From contig NZ_JBHTDE010000003.1 in assembly GCF_042666655.1 (NCBI RefSeq), positions 1 to 64,000 of the forward strand: a stretch of DNA of 64,000 bases, in the 5' to 3' direction. Below are positions 35,590 to 48,300 of the stretch, piece by piece. Position numbers and translations under genes: made by a program. This DNA comes from Paracraurococcus sp042666655. GTDB taxonomy: Bacteria > Pseudomonadota > Alphaproteobacteria > Acetobacterales > Acetobacteraceae. Below the pieces are notes generated by a model, which saw nothing but the letters and a program-made list of their open reading frames with translations, was not told where the DNA came from and searched no databases. Numbering within the stretch: the stretch's first letter is position 1; the number at the start of each line of letters is the position of its first letter.

Positions 35590-37103
35590 TGCACCTGCCG
35601 CTGCTACCGGTGCTGGTCCCGCTCGCCGCGGCGATCCTGATGCTGGCCCTGCACCGCGCCGACATCCGTCTCGCCCGCGGCATCGCGCTTGTCTCGGTCG
35701 GCGGCCTTGCCGTCGTCGCCGTGCTGCTGCTGCGCCAGGCGGCGGGCGGCACGGTGGCGGTGGTGGCGCTGGGCAACTGGCCGGCCCCCTTCGGCATCGT
35801 CTTCGTCGCCGACCGCCTGGCGGCGCTGATGGTGGCAACCACGGTGGCCATTGCCGTGCCGGCGCTGCTGGCCGCCTGCGGCGGGATCGACCGCGGCGGG
35901 CGGCATTTCCACCCCTTCTTCCAGATGCAGCTGGCCGGGCTGAACGGCGCCTTCCTGACCGGCGACCTGTTCAACCTGTTCGTCTTCTTCGAGCTGCTGC
36001 TGATTGCCTCCTACGGCCTGCTGGTGCATGGCGGCGGCGCGGCGCGGGTCCGCGCCGGGCTGCATTACGTCGTGCTGAACCTGGCTGGCTCGGTCCTCTT
36101 CCTGATCGGGCTCGGGTTGCTATACGGCACGCTCAACCTCGCCGACGTGGCGGAACGCCTGGCCACGGTGCCGCCCGGGGATGCTGCGCCGCTGCGGGTG
36201 GCCCTGGCACTGCTGGTCGCGGTCTTCGCCTTGAAGGCGGCATTGCTGCCGCTGGGCTTCTGGCTGCCGCATGCCTATGGCGCCGCCTCGGCTCCCGCGG
36301 CCGCCCTTTTCGCGGTGCTGACCAAGGTCGGCATCTATGCGCTGGTGCGGCTGTCCTCCGTGGCGTTCGATGCGGCGCCCGGCGCCGGCCTATTCTCCCC
36401 CTGGCTGCTGCCGATGGCGCTGGCGACCGTCGCGGTGGCGACCGCGGGCGTGCTGGCGGCGAGGCGGCTCGCCGCGATGGTGGCGCATCTGCTGCTGCTC
36501 TCGACCGGCATGCTGGCAGCGGCGCTGGCGGAGGGCGGCATGCCGATGCTGGCCGCGCTGCTGTACTACCTGCCGCATACCACCCTGGTCAGCGCCGCGC
36601 TGTTCCTGCTGGTCGGGCGTATCGCCGCCGCGCGTGGGGAGGCCGGCGACCGGCTGATACGCAGCGCGCGGATGCCGGGCGATGCCTGGCTCGGCACCGC
36701 CTTCCTGGTGCTGGCGGTGGCGGTCAGCGGCCTGCCGCCGCTGTCGGGCTTCCTCGGCAAGCTGATGATGCTGAGCGCGGCGCCGGCGACCGCCGCCGGC
36801 TACGTGCTCTGGGCGGTTTTCATCCTCTCGGGCTTCGTCGCCGCGCTCGGCTTGGCGCGGGCGGCGAGCACACTGTTCTGGGAACGCGGCCGCGTCGAGG
36901 TGCCGCTGGTGCCTGCGGCGGGCCGCGCCGCAACCTGGGCGCTGCTGCTGGCGCTGGGCTGCGTGCCGGCGCTGGTCCTGGGGGCGGCGCCGCTCTCGGC
37001 CTATGCGCGCGCCACCGCGGAGCAGCTCGCGGCGCGGCAGCCTTACCTGCAGGCGGTGCTGCCGGGCGGCGTCGCGGCGGTGGCGCGGGAGGTCCGGCCA
37101 TGA
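35586..37103 (+). CDS. mrpD: Na+(K+)/H+ antiporter subunit D
   Basis: The 505-residue protein is a second proton-translocating, NuoN/M-like subunit with about 14 hydrophobic segments. Visible family features are NLFVFFELLLIASYGLLVHGG with the conserved glutamate (about residue 137), a lysine in VAVFALKAALLPLGFWLPHAYGAA, and GLPPLSGFLGKLMML (about 378-392). MrpD pairs with MrpA to move protons while cations are exported. The start overlaps the mrpC stop (ATGATG) and the stop overlaps mrpE (ATGA). Confidence 0.95.
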   Translation: MMHLPLLPVLVPLAAAILMLALHRADIRLARGIALVSVGGLAVVAVLLLRQAAGGTVAVVALGNWPAPFGIVFVADRLAALMVATTVAIAVPALLAACGGIDRGGRHFHPFFQMQLAGLNGAFLTGDLFNLFVFFELLLIASYGLLVHGGGAARVRAGLHYVVLNLAGSVLFLIGLGLLYGTLNLADVAERLATVPPGDAAPLRVALALLVAVFALKAALLPLGFWLPHAYGAASAPAAALFAVLTKVGIYALVRLSSVAFDAAPGAGLFSPWLLPMALATVAVATAGVLAARRLAAMVAHLLLLSTGMLAAALAEGGMPMLAALLYYLPHTTLVSAALFLLVGRIAAARGEAGDRLIRSARMPGDAWLGTAFLVLAVAVSGLPPLSGFLGKLMMLSAAPATAAGYVLWAVFILSGFVAALGLARAASTLFWERGRVEVPLVPAAGRAATWALLLALGCVPALVLGAAPLSAYARATAEQLAARQPYLQAVLPGGVAAVAREVRP

Positions 37104-37582
37104 GGCGCATCCTGCCGCAGCCCGTGCTGAGCGGGCTGATCCTGGGCCTCTGGTTGGTGCTGGCGCCGGCGCTGAGCCTCGGGCAGGTGCTGATCGGCCT
37201 GTGGCTGGCGCTGGTGCTGCCCTGGGCGACGCGCGGCTTCTGGCCGGACCGCCCGCGGCTGGCGGATTGGCCGGCGGGGCTGCGCCTGACAGGCGTCGTC
37301 CTCACCGACATCGTCGTCGCCAACGTCGAGGTCGCGCGGCGGGTGCTCGGTCCGCCGTCCCGGCTGGCGCCGGCCTTCCTCGAGGTGCCACTCGCCATCG
37401 AGGACCCCTTCATCGCCTCGCTGCTCGGCAGCATCATTTCGCTCACCCCGGGGACGGTCTCCATCGAGATCGACCGCGGCGTGCTGCTGGTGCATGCGCT
37501 GCACGTGGACGACGCGGCGGCCGCCGTGGCCCGCATCAAGTCCCGCTATGAAACGCCGCTCAGGAAGGTGTTCGCATGTTGA
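37100..37582 (+). CDS. mrpE: Na+(K+)/H+ antiporter subunit E
   Basis: From ATG 37100 the product has 160 residues, with two or three N-terminal hydrophobic helices and a soluble tail. The conserved MrpE/MnhE stretch is PFIASLLGSIISLTPGTVSIEIDRGVLLVHAL (about 100-132, given here only to locate it; key residues are the TPGT turn and the following acidic strand). MrpE is not found in complex I and is thought to help assemble the antiporter. It overlaps mrpD at the start and mrpF at the stop. Confidence 0.93.
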   Translation: MRRILPQPVLSGLILGLWLVLAPALSLGQVLIGLWLALVLPWATRGFWPDRPRLADWPAGLRLTGVVLTDIVVANVEVARRVLGPPSRLAPAFLEVPLAIEDPFIASLLGSIISLTPGTVSIEIDRGVLLVHALHVDDAAAAVARIKSRYETPLRKVFAC

Positions 37583-37845
37583 GGCTCGTCCTCCCTTTCG
37601 TGATGGGCATGGTGGCGCTCGCCATGCTGCTCAACCTTTGGCGGCTGGCCCGCGGGCCGGGAATGCCGGATCGGATCCTGGCGCTCGACACGCTGGGCAT
37701 CAACACCATAGCGCTGGTCATCCTGCTCGGCATCGCGCGTGGCCATGCGGTGTTCTTCGAGGCGGCGCTGATCATCGCGGTGATGGGCTTCGTCGGCACC
37801 GTGGCGCTGTGCAAGTTCCTGCTCTCCGGCGACATCATCGAGTAG
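37576..37845 (+). CDS. mrpF: Na+(K+)/H+ antiporter subunit F
   Basis: An 89-residue protein with three helices. RLARGPGMPDRILALDTLG (about 19-37) is the highly conserved MrpF/MnhF loop, which carries an aspartate important for cation transport in the family. Its ATG lies inside the mrpE end, seven bases before that stop codon is complete, so the genes overlap. It is followed by mrpG five bases after its TAG. Confidence 0.94.
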   Translation: MLRLVLPFVMGMVALAMLLNLWRLARGPGMPDRILALDTLGINTIALVILLGIARGHAVFFEAALIIAVMGFVGTVALCKFLLSGDIIE

Positions 37846-37850
37846 CCGCC

Positions 37851-38156
37851 ATGCTGTCCGAGATCATCGTCAGCCTGCTGCTGCTGGTCGGCGGCGGCTT
37901 CACCCTGCTGGGCTCCTTCGGCTTGGCGCGGCTACCAGACTTCTTCATGCGGCTGCACGGCCCGACCAAGGCGACCACGCTGGGCGTTGGCGGCATCGTC
38001 ATCGCCTCACTGCTGCATGTGGGCGCCGAGGAGATCAGTTCCGGCCTGCGTGAACTGGCCGTCACGCTTTTCCTCTTCATCACCGCGCCGGTCACCGCGC
38101 ATCTGCTCTCCAAAGCGGCCCTGGCGGAACGGCGGCGGGCAGCGAAGGACCAGTGA
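37851..38156 (+). CDS. mrpG: Na+(K+)/H+ antiporter subunit G
   Basis: From ATG 37851 the product has 101 residues with three hydrophobic helices. The motif GLARLPDFFMRLHGPTKATTLG (about residues 24-45; key RLPDFxxRLHGPTKAxTLG) is diagnostic of MrpG/MnhG. It is the last gene of the six-gene operon A(B)-C-D-E-F-G, so the operon is complete for a PhaABCDEFG-type antiporter. The complex supports pH and Na+ or K+ homeostasis. No clear terminator follows. Confidence 0.94.
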   Translation: MLSEIIVSLLLLVGGGFTLLGSFGLARLPDFFMRLHGPTKATTLGVGGIVIASLLHVGAEEISSGLRELAVTLFLFITAPVTAHLLSKAALAERRRAAKDQ

Positions 38157-38354
38157 CCGAGGCAGCGATGCTGCCCCGGCGCGCCCTGCCTTGCTGCCAT
38201 GGACGGCCCTGACAAGCGTTGCGGCCTGCGGGACGCGCTCGGGCAAGAGCCGGAGGACGCTCGGTTTCGGCGTCCGCTGCCGGGCTCGGCCTACCGGACC
38301 GGCTGGGGCAGGCCGCGCTGGACGCAGGGCAGGCGTCCAGCGCGGCCGGTGGAC
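38157..38354. other. Start of a 1.1-kb stretch with little coding content
   Basis: After mrpG no frame is convincing. The region continues to the RTX gene at 39305, interrupted only by the DUF1328-like remnant. Confidence 0.45.
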
Positions 38355-38517
38355 CGGCCATATGTCCGTCAAGCGCGCCGGCCCCGAGGACGAGACGAAC
38401 CACGGCGACAGGGACGAATACACCGAACATCACCTACGCAACCGTGCCGGCAGCCGCAGCGGTTCCGGTGAAGCCGGGCGCGCCGGCGATGAGCGCGATG
38501 ACGGCGCCGGCAAGCAT
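38355..38517 (-). pseudogene. DUF1328-like small membrane protein remnant
   Basis: On the minus strand from ATG 38517 the sequence reads MLAGAVIALIAGAPGFTGTA, then AAAGTVA, a TAG at 38434-38436, then VMFGVFVPVAVVRLVLGAGAL. This two-helix pattern, with IALIAG.LGFTG.AAAA.G.A followed by a second helix with FVxLFVVxLVLG, is that of DUF1328 (UPF0391) membrane proteins of about 54 residues. The stop between the two helices disables it. Such proteins are often found near stress-response genes. No ribosome binding site stronger than AAAGAAAG is seen. Confidence 0.5.
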
Positions 38518-39304
38518 GCCACTTTCTTTGTCGCATCGATAAGCGTTGTACGATGCCGGCCACGGCGCTCGGGCATGCCGCTCCGATCTGCGCCGTCAAT
38601 CGGAAAGCGGTGAACCCGCCGCCTTGGCTGGTCCGTCGCGGGGCTTGGCGGATTGACTGCCGGGCATCTGCCCGACACCCGCCCACGGTGCTCACCGGCT
38701 GGCTCCGCCGTCGCGGCGGCTCGACCCAACGCGGCTGCGGTCTGTCCGCACCCTGCTGCACATGGACCTGCGGCTGCACACGACATCCCAGACAGTCCCG
38801 CCACGACGCGCCGTCCGCGGCCAGGGGTGGGACGCTACAGCCGATCAGCCGGATCGCCCGGCGCGCTCGCCCGCCTGCGTCAGCATCTTTGGCCTGAGCA
38901 TGTCGTCACCTCGGCCGAAGGCATCGACATGACGAAACCCCTGTCACCAGCACTGCCGCGCAGCCTGTAGACCGCCTCCTACCCACCATGACGGCGGGTG
39001 CCACCCAGCGCCTTGCCGCCAGATGGCCAGGGTCGAGGCCCATGCCATGACGCGGCCCAATCTGGAGTTGATTTCGAATACATTTTTATATAGTTTCCGT
39101 TCGGAGTGCGCGGGAATTTTGAGATCAAAATGATTCTCGCAACTGGCGTGTACAGAAAAATTCCGTCCAGCGTTAGCCCTGAGCGTAACCAATAACGTCC
39201 CAGCAAACAGCACTATCTGCGAAGACGGGTTGGTTTAGCGCCAAGAAAACGGTGCTGGCGCCATTGGACGTTCACCTGTCCGAATATCGTTGGGAGCAGA
39301 CCCT
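38518..39304. other. Upstream region of the giant RTX gene
   Basis: No supported gene. From about 39060 to 39180 the DNA turns AT-rich, in contrast with its surroundings, and contains TTGATT and TATATA-like boxes around 39066-39090 and an imperfect palindrome GAGATCA-AAA-TGATTCTC near 39120-39138. These are candidates for the promoter and an operator of the RTX gene, but spacing is not ideal. The remainder (38518-39050) is GC-rich without a recognised element. Confidence 0.4.
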
Positions 39305-42300
39305 ATGGACATCACCGGCGACAATCTCGACAACGTTCTGAATGGGACAGCCGGCGACGACACGATCCAGGGCCTGGGTGGCGGCGACATCCTGAACGGG
39401 CAGGCGGGCAACGACAGCGTCGAGGCTGGCGACGGCAACGACGTGGTGGATGCCGGGGCTGGCCTGGACACGGTGCTGGGCGGCAGCGGCAACGACAGCG
39501 TGCTGGGCGGCAGCGAGGACGACAGCCTGCTGGGCGAGGCGGGCGACGACACGCTGGCCGGCGAGGCCGGCAACGACAGCCTGTCGGGCGCGGCGGGAGG
39601 CGACCTGCTGGCCGGCGGGGTCGGCAACGACAGCCTGTCGGGCGGCAGCGAGAGCGACAACCTGGCGGGCGGCGACGGCGCCGACATGCTGGACGGCGGC
39701 AGCGAGAACGACACGCTGGGCGGCGGCGCCGGCGCCGACACGCTGCTGGGCGGCGCCGGCAGCGACACGCTCTACGGCAATGCCGAGGGCGACAGCATCG
39801 ACGGCGGCGACGGCGGCGACTACGTCGAGGACAGCGAGGGCGTCAACAGCATCGCCGGCGGCCTGGGCAACGACACCATCTGGGGCACCGGCCTGATCGA
39901 CGGCGGCGAGGGCGGCGACACGCTGCGCTACTACACGCCCTGGAACGGCAGCTACGCGGCGGCGACGGTCTATGGCGGGGCAGGCGCCGACAGCATCGCC
40001 GAGTGGGGCAACTATACCAGCGGCACGCTGCTGGACGGCGGCGCCGGCAACGACACCATCAGCGGCTCGGGCTATGCCGAGAGCATCCTGGGCGGGCTCG
40101 ACAACGACGTCATCGCGGCCGGCGGCGGCGCCGACAGCGTCGATGCCGGCGACGGCGACGATACCATCACCGGCGGCAGCGGCAGCGACACCGTCGACGG
40201 CGGCGACGGCCTGGATGTCGCGATCTTCAGCGGAAACCTGAGTGATTACGAGATCACCGCAGGCGGCGTAACCGGTACCTTCACCGTCCAGGACAAGCGT
40301 GGCGGATCGCCTGACGGCACCGACAGGCTGAACCGAATCGAGATCGCCACGTTCGCGGATGACGACCTCATCCTCGGCACGATCACCGGTACCGTCATCA
40401 CAGGAACAGCGGGCCCGGATGCGCTGGCCGGTAACGCGGGCGCCGACACCATCCTAGGCCTGGACGGCAACGATACGCTGTCCGGCCTTGGTGCTCCCGA
40501 CGTCATCGAGGGTGGACCCGGCAACGACAACCTTGCCGGCGGCCGCGGCAACGACAGCCTGCTGGGCGAGGCGGGCGCCGACACGCTGGCCGGCGGGGTC
40601 GGCAACGACAGCCTGTCGGGCGGCAGCGAGAGCGACAACCTGGCGGGCGGCGACGGCGCCGACATGCTGGACGGCGGCAGCGAGAACGACACGCTGGGCG
40701 GCGGCGCCGGTGCCGACACGCTGCTGGGCGGCGCCGGCAGCGACACGCTCTACGGCAATGCCGAGGGCGACAGCATCGACGGCGGCGACGGCGGCGACTA
40801 CGTCGAGGACAGCGAGGGCGTCAACAGCATCGCCGGCGGCCTGGGCAACGACACCATCTGGGGCACCGGCCTGATCGATGGCGGCGAGGGCGGCGACACG
40901 CTGCGCTACTACACGCCGTGGAACGGCAGCTACGCGGCGGCGACGGTCTATGGCGGGGCGGGCGCCGACAGCATCGCCGAGTGGGGCAACTACACCAACG
41001 GCACGCTGCTGGACGGCGGCGCCGGCAACGACACCATCAGCGGCTCGGGCTATGCCGAGAGCATCCAGGGCGGGCTCGACAACGACGTCATCGCGGCCGG
41101 CGGCGGCGCCGACAGCATCGATGCCGGCGACGGCGACGATACCATCACCGGCGGCAGCGGCAGCGACACCGTCGACGGCGGCGACGGGGCGAATGTCGCC
41201 ATCTTCAGCGGCAGCCGAAGCGCCTATTCCATCGTCGGTGATGCCGCCGGCCTGATGGTCTATGACAACCGCAGCGGCGCGCCGGACGGCATCGATACCG
41301 TACGGAACGTGCAGCTCCTGCGCTTCGCGGACCAGGACATCTCGGTGGCGTCCGGCCTCGCTGGCGTCCTGCTGATCGGAACCGCGAACGATGACACGGG
41401 TGCAGGCGCGCTGGTCGGCACAATCCTGAACGACACGATCAATGGCCTCGGCGGCGCCGACTCCCTGGTCGGCCTCGGCGGCAACGACCAGTTCGATGGC
41501 GGCGACGGCAACGACACCATCTCCGGCGGTAGCGGCGACGACACCATCGCGGGCGGCACCGGGCTCAACCAGGCCGTCTTCTCGGGCATCCGGGCCGACT
41601 ACAGCATCTCGACGCTGGACGGCGTCGCCATCGTGGTGGACCTGCAGCCTACGGCGAACGGCAACGACGGCACCGATACGCTGACCGGCGTGCGGCTGCT
41701 GCAATTCCTCGATCAGGTCTACGCGCTGAACGCCGCGCCGGCCGCCGGCGCCGACTTCGGCAGCACCAACGAGGACACGCCGCTCTCCATTTCCCTCGCA
41801 TCCCTGCTGATGAATGACGCGGACGCGGACGGCGACGCGCTCAGCATCACCGGTGTTGTCGGCACCACACATGGCAGTGCCTCGATCGTCTCGGGGAACC
41901 TGATCTTTGTCCCGACCGCCAATTTCCACGGCGATGCCGTGGTCACCTACATCCTGGCGGATGGGTTCACCACCAGCACCGGCGGCGTGACCATCACCGT
42001 TGCCCCGGTGAACGATGGGCCGGTGGCGCAGGCGGATGCCGGATTCACCACCGCCGCCGGCACGCCGCTGACGCTCGACCGGTCGATCTTGACAGCCAAC
42101 GACGCCGATCTCGACGGCGACACGCTGTTCATCCAGTCCGTGCAGGCGGCCGTGCACGGCACGGTCTCGCTGAACGGGGCCGAGGTGGTGTTCACCCCGG
42201 ATGCCGGATATTTCGGCGCCGCCAGCTTCACCTACACCCTGGCCGATGGCCAGGGTGGTACCAGCGACGCCACCGTCTCGCTGACCGTCCAGGGGGGCAC

Positions 42301-45300
42301 CTTCGTCGACGATGATCTGGCCCATGTGCTGACCGGTTCCGGCATCGGCGACACCATCGACGGTCAGGGTGGCAACGACACGATCTATGGCGGAAACGGC
42401 GGCGACAGCCTGCTGGGCGGCGGGGAGGCCGACTACCTGGCTGGCCAGGCCGGCGATGACAGCCTGTCCGGCGGCGCTGGCAATGACACGCTGGACGACA
42501 ACCAGGGTGCGAACCAGCTGCGTGGCGAGGCGGGCGACGACAGCTTCCTGCATGTCGGCAATGGCGCGGGCGCGGATACGCTGACCGGCGGCAGCGGCAC
42601 GGATGCCTATGCCCTTGGTTGGAGCCCAGGCTCGGAGGCCGACCGGATCGAGGATTTCCTTGGCGGACCCGGCGGCGATGTGGTGACGCTCCACGGGCTG
42701 CTCGGTTGGATGCAGGGCTACGCCAGCGGGCAGAACCCCTTCGTTACCGGCCATCTGCTGCTGGAGCAGGATGGGGCGGATGTGGCCTTGCGGCTCGACC
42801 GCGACGCCGGCGGCGCCCTGGTGCCGACCGACATCGTCCGGTTCGTCAATCAGATCGTCGGCAACTTCACGGTCGACAACTTCAATCCGGGCTACTCACC
42901 CGCCGGAACCGGCATGGCGATCGTCGATGGCGACGCGGGCACGCTGCTGACCGGCACCTCCAGCAACGACACCATCGACGGCCAGGGCGGCAACGACACG
43001 GTGCAGGCCGGCTTCGGCGCCGATACGGTGCACGGTGGCGACGGCAACGACGCTCTCTACGGGAATGGCGGCGACGACAGCCTCGCTGGCGAGGCAGGCA
43101 ACGACTACGTCTATGACGTGGAGGGCAGCAACACCCTCTCCGGCGGGGCTGGGAACGACAGCCTGAACGGAACCGGCACGCTGCTGGGCGGCGCCGACGA
43201 CGACGTCCTGGGTGGCAGCGGACTGCTGCAAGGCGATGCAGGTGACGATACGCTTGCCGGCTCCGGCCTGCTGGAAGGCGGCACGGGCGACGACAGCATC
43301 GCGCTTGCCGCCGGTACCGCCGATGGCGGCGACGGCAACGATACGCTGACCGGCACGGGGGCCGGCAACCAGACGCTCGCCGGCGGCAGCGGCGATGACA
43401 AGATCCAGGGCTTCGCCGGCGCGGACCTTCTCCTCGGCGGCGACGGCAATGACACGCTGGCCGGCGATTCGGCGGCGGATGGTGACGACACGATCGATGG
43501 CGGCGCCGGCTACGACGTGGCCTACTACTCCGGCCGCATCGCCGACTTCACCATAACGCCCGACGGCCTCGGTGGGTATGTCGTCGCCGACAGCCGTCCC
43601 GTCGCGCCGGAAGGCACCGACTCCCTCACGGGTGTCGAACTGCTGGTGTTCGATGACGGCGAGGTCGCGCTCGGCGCCAATCCTGGCCAGGTGATCCTCG
43701 GCACCACCGGCGACGACTCTATCCCTGGTGCCGGGGCCTATGTCGCGACCGACAACACCGGCGATGACACGATCGATGGCCTTGCCGGCTTCGACCACCT
43801 GCTCGGCGGCCATGGCAGCGATCTGCTGCTCGCCCGCGGCGGCAACGACGTGATGGTGGGCGACTTCGGCGCGGATACGATGGTTGGCGGCAGCGGCGAC
43901 GACACGCTCCTTGGCGGCAGCGGCCGTGACCTCATCTACGGGAGCGCTGCGCCAGCGCTGGACGATGCCGATGGCAACGCCGACGGCCTCGAGGACTTCG
44001 ACAGCGACAGCCTGGATGGCGGTGCGCATGACGACACCATCCTCGCCGGCAACGGCGACGACCTGCTGACCGATTGGCAGGGCCAGAACGAGCTCTACGG
44101 GGAATCCGGCAACGATACCATTCGCGGCGTCGGCACCTTGCACGGCGGCGCCGGCGACGATGCGCTGAACGGCACGGGTGAACTGCTCGGTGGCGCCGGT
44201 GACGATACCCTCTTCGGCGCCGGTACGCTCGATGGCGGTGCCGACGACGACCTGCTCTATGTCCGCAGTGGCCATGCCGGCCAGGGCGGCGAGGGGAACG
44301 ATACCCTCCACGGTTGGGAGCCCGCCGGCGCCGACGGCAATCAGACCCTGGAAGGCGGGGGCGGCCACGATCTGGTCCACGGCAATCTCGGCGATGACTC
44401 GCTGGTCGGTGGCAGCGGCAGCGACACGCTGTATGGCAGCCATGGTGCCGACACGGTGGATGGCGGCACCGGGGACGACACGGTCTATGCCGGCGAGGGC
44501 GACGACACCCTGTCGGGCGGCATCGGCTATGACGTCGCGACCTATGGCGCGGTCCGCCACCTGCACTCCGTCATCCAGGATGGCAGTGGCGGCTACCACG
44601 TGGTGAACAATCGCGGTACCGATGGCGCCGACCGGGTAGCCGGCTTCGAGGTGCTGCGCTTCCACGACATCGAGTTCGAGGTTTCGCCCGCCAATACCGG
44701 GCAGGTCTTCACCGGCGGTGCCGCCGCCGATGTCATCACCGGCACCAGCTTCGACGACAGCATCCTCGGCGGCGGGGGTGACGACGAACTCGGCGTGGTC
44801 TCGCCCGCGACGCACGTCGCCATCGGCGATGGCGGCAATGACATTGTCGATGGCGGTGACGGGAACGACACCGTCAGCGGTGGCATCGGGTTCGACGTGC
44901 TGGATGGTGGCGCCGGCCACGACTTGGTGCTCGGCGGGATCGACGAGGACACGCTGCGCGGCGGGACGGGCAACGACACGCTCTCGGGCGGCCTGCAGAG
45001 CGACACGATCGACGGCGGCAGCGGCGATGACAGCATCCTCGGCGACGACGGGAATGACCTGATCACCGACAGCCTTGGCGCCAACACGGTCGACGGCGGC
45101 GCCGGCCGCGACACCATCAGCGGGGTCGGCGCGCTGGCCGGCGGCGGGGACGATGACAGCATCAGCGGCGCCGGCGCGCTGGCCGGCGATGGGGGCAACG
45201 ACACGCTTATCGGCACCGGCACGCTGCAGGGCGGTGACGGGGCCGACCTGATCTACCTCGCCAACGGCACGGCCTTCGGCGATGAGGGCAACGACACGGT

Positions 45301-48300
45301 CCACGGCTACATCTCCGGCTCGGGCAACGAGCTGATCGATGCCGGTGGCGGCGATGATCAGGTTTTCGGCTACGCCGGCATGGATACGATGTTCGGCGGT
45401 GCCGGCGACGATTCGCTGACCGGCGCCGCAGGGGATGATTCCGTCTATGGTGGCTCGGGCTTCGACAAGGCCTACTACTCGGGCCGCGTGATCCCGCGCG
45501 TCACCAGTCAGGTTGGCAACCAGGTCACCATCGAGAGCGCGGACTACCGCATCGAGTACGTCGTCGACGCGGCCGGCCATGTCGACGGGACGGTCACGGT
45601 ACAGGATCTGCGGAGCGGATCGCCGGAGGGCACCGATACGCTGCAGGGCGTCGAACTGCTGGTCTTCGGCGACGACGAGATCGACCTGCCGATCGGCGAC
45701 AATACCGGCTACCTGCTGGCCGGCACCGAGTTCGACGACATCCTGGGTGGCGATTCCGGCAACGACACCATTGAGGGCCTGGACGGAAACGACAGGCTCA
45801 CCGGCGACGACGGCAACGACGCGTTGACGGGTGGCCTCGGCAACGACGTGCTGAATGGCGACAGCGGCGCGGATACGTTGCAGGGCGGCGGCGGGCTCGA
45901 CCACATCTATGCCGGCCCCGGCAGCGATTCGGTGACCGGCGACGACGGCAACGACACGGTCGAAGGCGGTCAGGGCGCCGACAGCGTTGATGGTGGCGGC
46001 GGTGCCGACTACCTCGTTGACTGGAATGGCACGAACCTGTTGCGCGGCGGCGGCGGCAACGACATCCTCCACGGTGTCGGCACCCTGCAGGGTGGCAGCG
46101 AGAACGACTACCTCTATGGCAACGGCTTGCTGCAGGGCGAGGCCGGGATCGACACGCTGCACGGCAGCGGGACGCTGGAAGGCGGCGCCGGGACGGACGC
46201 GCTCTCGGGATGGGGCAGCCTGTCCGGCGGCACCGAGGACGACACCCTCGCGGTCGGCAGCGAAAGCACCGGCGACGGCGGGGCAGGCAACGACAGCCTC
46301 TTCGGCTGGGAACCCTGGAGCCTGGATGGCAGCCAGACGCTGCTCGGCGGGCTGGGCAACGACACCCTCCGCGGCAATTGGGCGTCCGACTCGCTTGAGG
46401 GCGGGGACGACGATGACCTGCTCAGCGGCGGCCAGGCCGACGACACCCTCGACGGCGGCGATGGCATTGATGCCGCGACCTACGCCAATCCACGCGGCCA
46501 CTACTCCGTGGTCGAGGACGGGCTGGGCGGCTACTTCATCGTTGCCAACCGCACCAATGAGGGGACGGACGCCGTCTCCGCGGTGGAGGTCGCGTTCTTC
46601 GCGGATCTGGCGTTGCCCTTGACCCTCGCCAATGCGGGGGAGATCCAGCTTGGCACCATGACGGGTGAGGCGCTGACCGGCGGCGGCCTGGACGACAGCC
46701 TCGTGGGCGGCGGGGGCGACGATACGCTCCGTGGCCTCGCCGGCCATGACCAGTTGCTCGGCAATGACGACGACGACGTGATCGAGGCCGGCGACGGCAA
46801 TGATGTCGCCTCCGGCGAGGCGGGCGCCGACCAGATTCTGGGCGGTGCGGGCGAGGATCAGCTGGCGGGTGGCGAGGGCGACGACTCGCTTTGGGGCGAG
46901 GCCGATGGCGACACGCTGACCGGCGGCGCAGGCGCAGACCAGGTGCTTGGCGGTGACGGCGACGATGTGATCGATGGCGGGACCGGGGCCAACCTCGCCA
47001 TGGGCGAGGCCGGCAACGACACGATCAGCGGCGACGGCACCCTGCTCGGCGGCCTTGGCACCGATGCCTTGAGCGGCAACGGCCTGCTGCAGGGCGAGGC
47101 GGGCAACGACACGCTCTATGGCAGCGGCACGCTCGAAGGCGGCACCGGGAACGACGTGCTCACCGGCTATGGACTGCTGCTGGGCGAGGATGGCGCCGAT
47201 GCGCTGCATGTCGGCACCGACGGGATCGGCCAGGGCGGCCTGGGCGACGACACCCTGGCGGGTTGGAACCCCTACGGCGTGGATGGGGCCCAGCATCTGC
47301 TGGGCGAGGCCGGCAACGACAACCTCTTCGGAAACGGGGGCGACGACACGCTGGCCGGAGGCGATGGCGACGACATCCTGTCCGGCGGGCAGGGCAACGA
47401 CCTGATGCTGGGCGGCCCGGGCACCGACATCTTCGATGGCGGCAGCGGCAACGACCGCATGTTCGGCGGTGGCAACAGCGGTACCGACGACATCGCCCGC
47501 TATGGCGGAAACCGGAACGACTACACGGTTGTCGAGCTGGGCGGCAAGGTGATCGTCACCGACAACCGCGGCGGCTCGCCCGAGGGCACCGACACGCTGG
47601 TCGGCATTGCCAGGCTGGAATTCCTCGACGCCGACTATACGGCAGCGATCAACCTCGGCAGCCTCATCGTCGGGACGGCCGGCGCCGACACCATCTCCGA
47701 CCATTCTTCGGGTGGCCTGCCGAATGCCGGTTCCGGCGACGATACCATCCTCGGCCTCGGCGGCGGCGACTCGCTGTTCGGCCTGGCTGGTGCCGACTGG
47801 ATCGAGGGCGGCGACGGGCAGGACAGTCTCTGGGGCGGCACCGAGGCCGATCAGCTCTTAGGCGGCGACGGCAACGACACCGTCGATGGCGGCGACGAGG
47901 ACGACCTGGTGGATGCCGGGCTCGGCCATGACTGGGTGATCGGTGGCGCCGGCGAGGATCTGCTGTTCGGCGGCGGCGGGGCCGACACGCTGTCGGGCGG
48001 CAGCCAGGCGGATGTGCTCAACGGCGGCGCCGACGGCGACAACCTTGTTGGCGGCGCCGGCGACGACCAGTTGGTCGGCGAGGACGGTGCCGACCTGCTG
48101 TTCGGCGAGGCCGGTGACGACGCGCTTCATGGAGGGGCGGGAAGCGATACGCTGACCGACCTTGAAGGCGAGAACACCCTGCAGGGTGGCGAGGGCCACG
48201 ACTTGCTCACCGGCGCCGGCTTGCTGGAAGGCGGCGCGGGCGACGACCTGCTGACGGGCAGCGGTGGCAACGACACCATCGATGGTGGTGACGGCACCGA

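Noticed and set aside
42896..47704. A 1602-codon open frame antisense to the giant RTX gene, plus similar long antisense frames at 40454-42754, 47858-49372 and 49499-51253
   Set aside because: They mirror the periodic GC-rich RTX repeats. Their translations are monotonous Ala/Val/Gly/Asp strings without domains or ribosome binding sites, so they are shadows.
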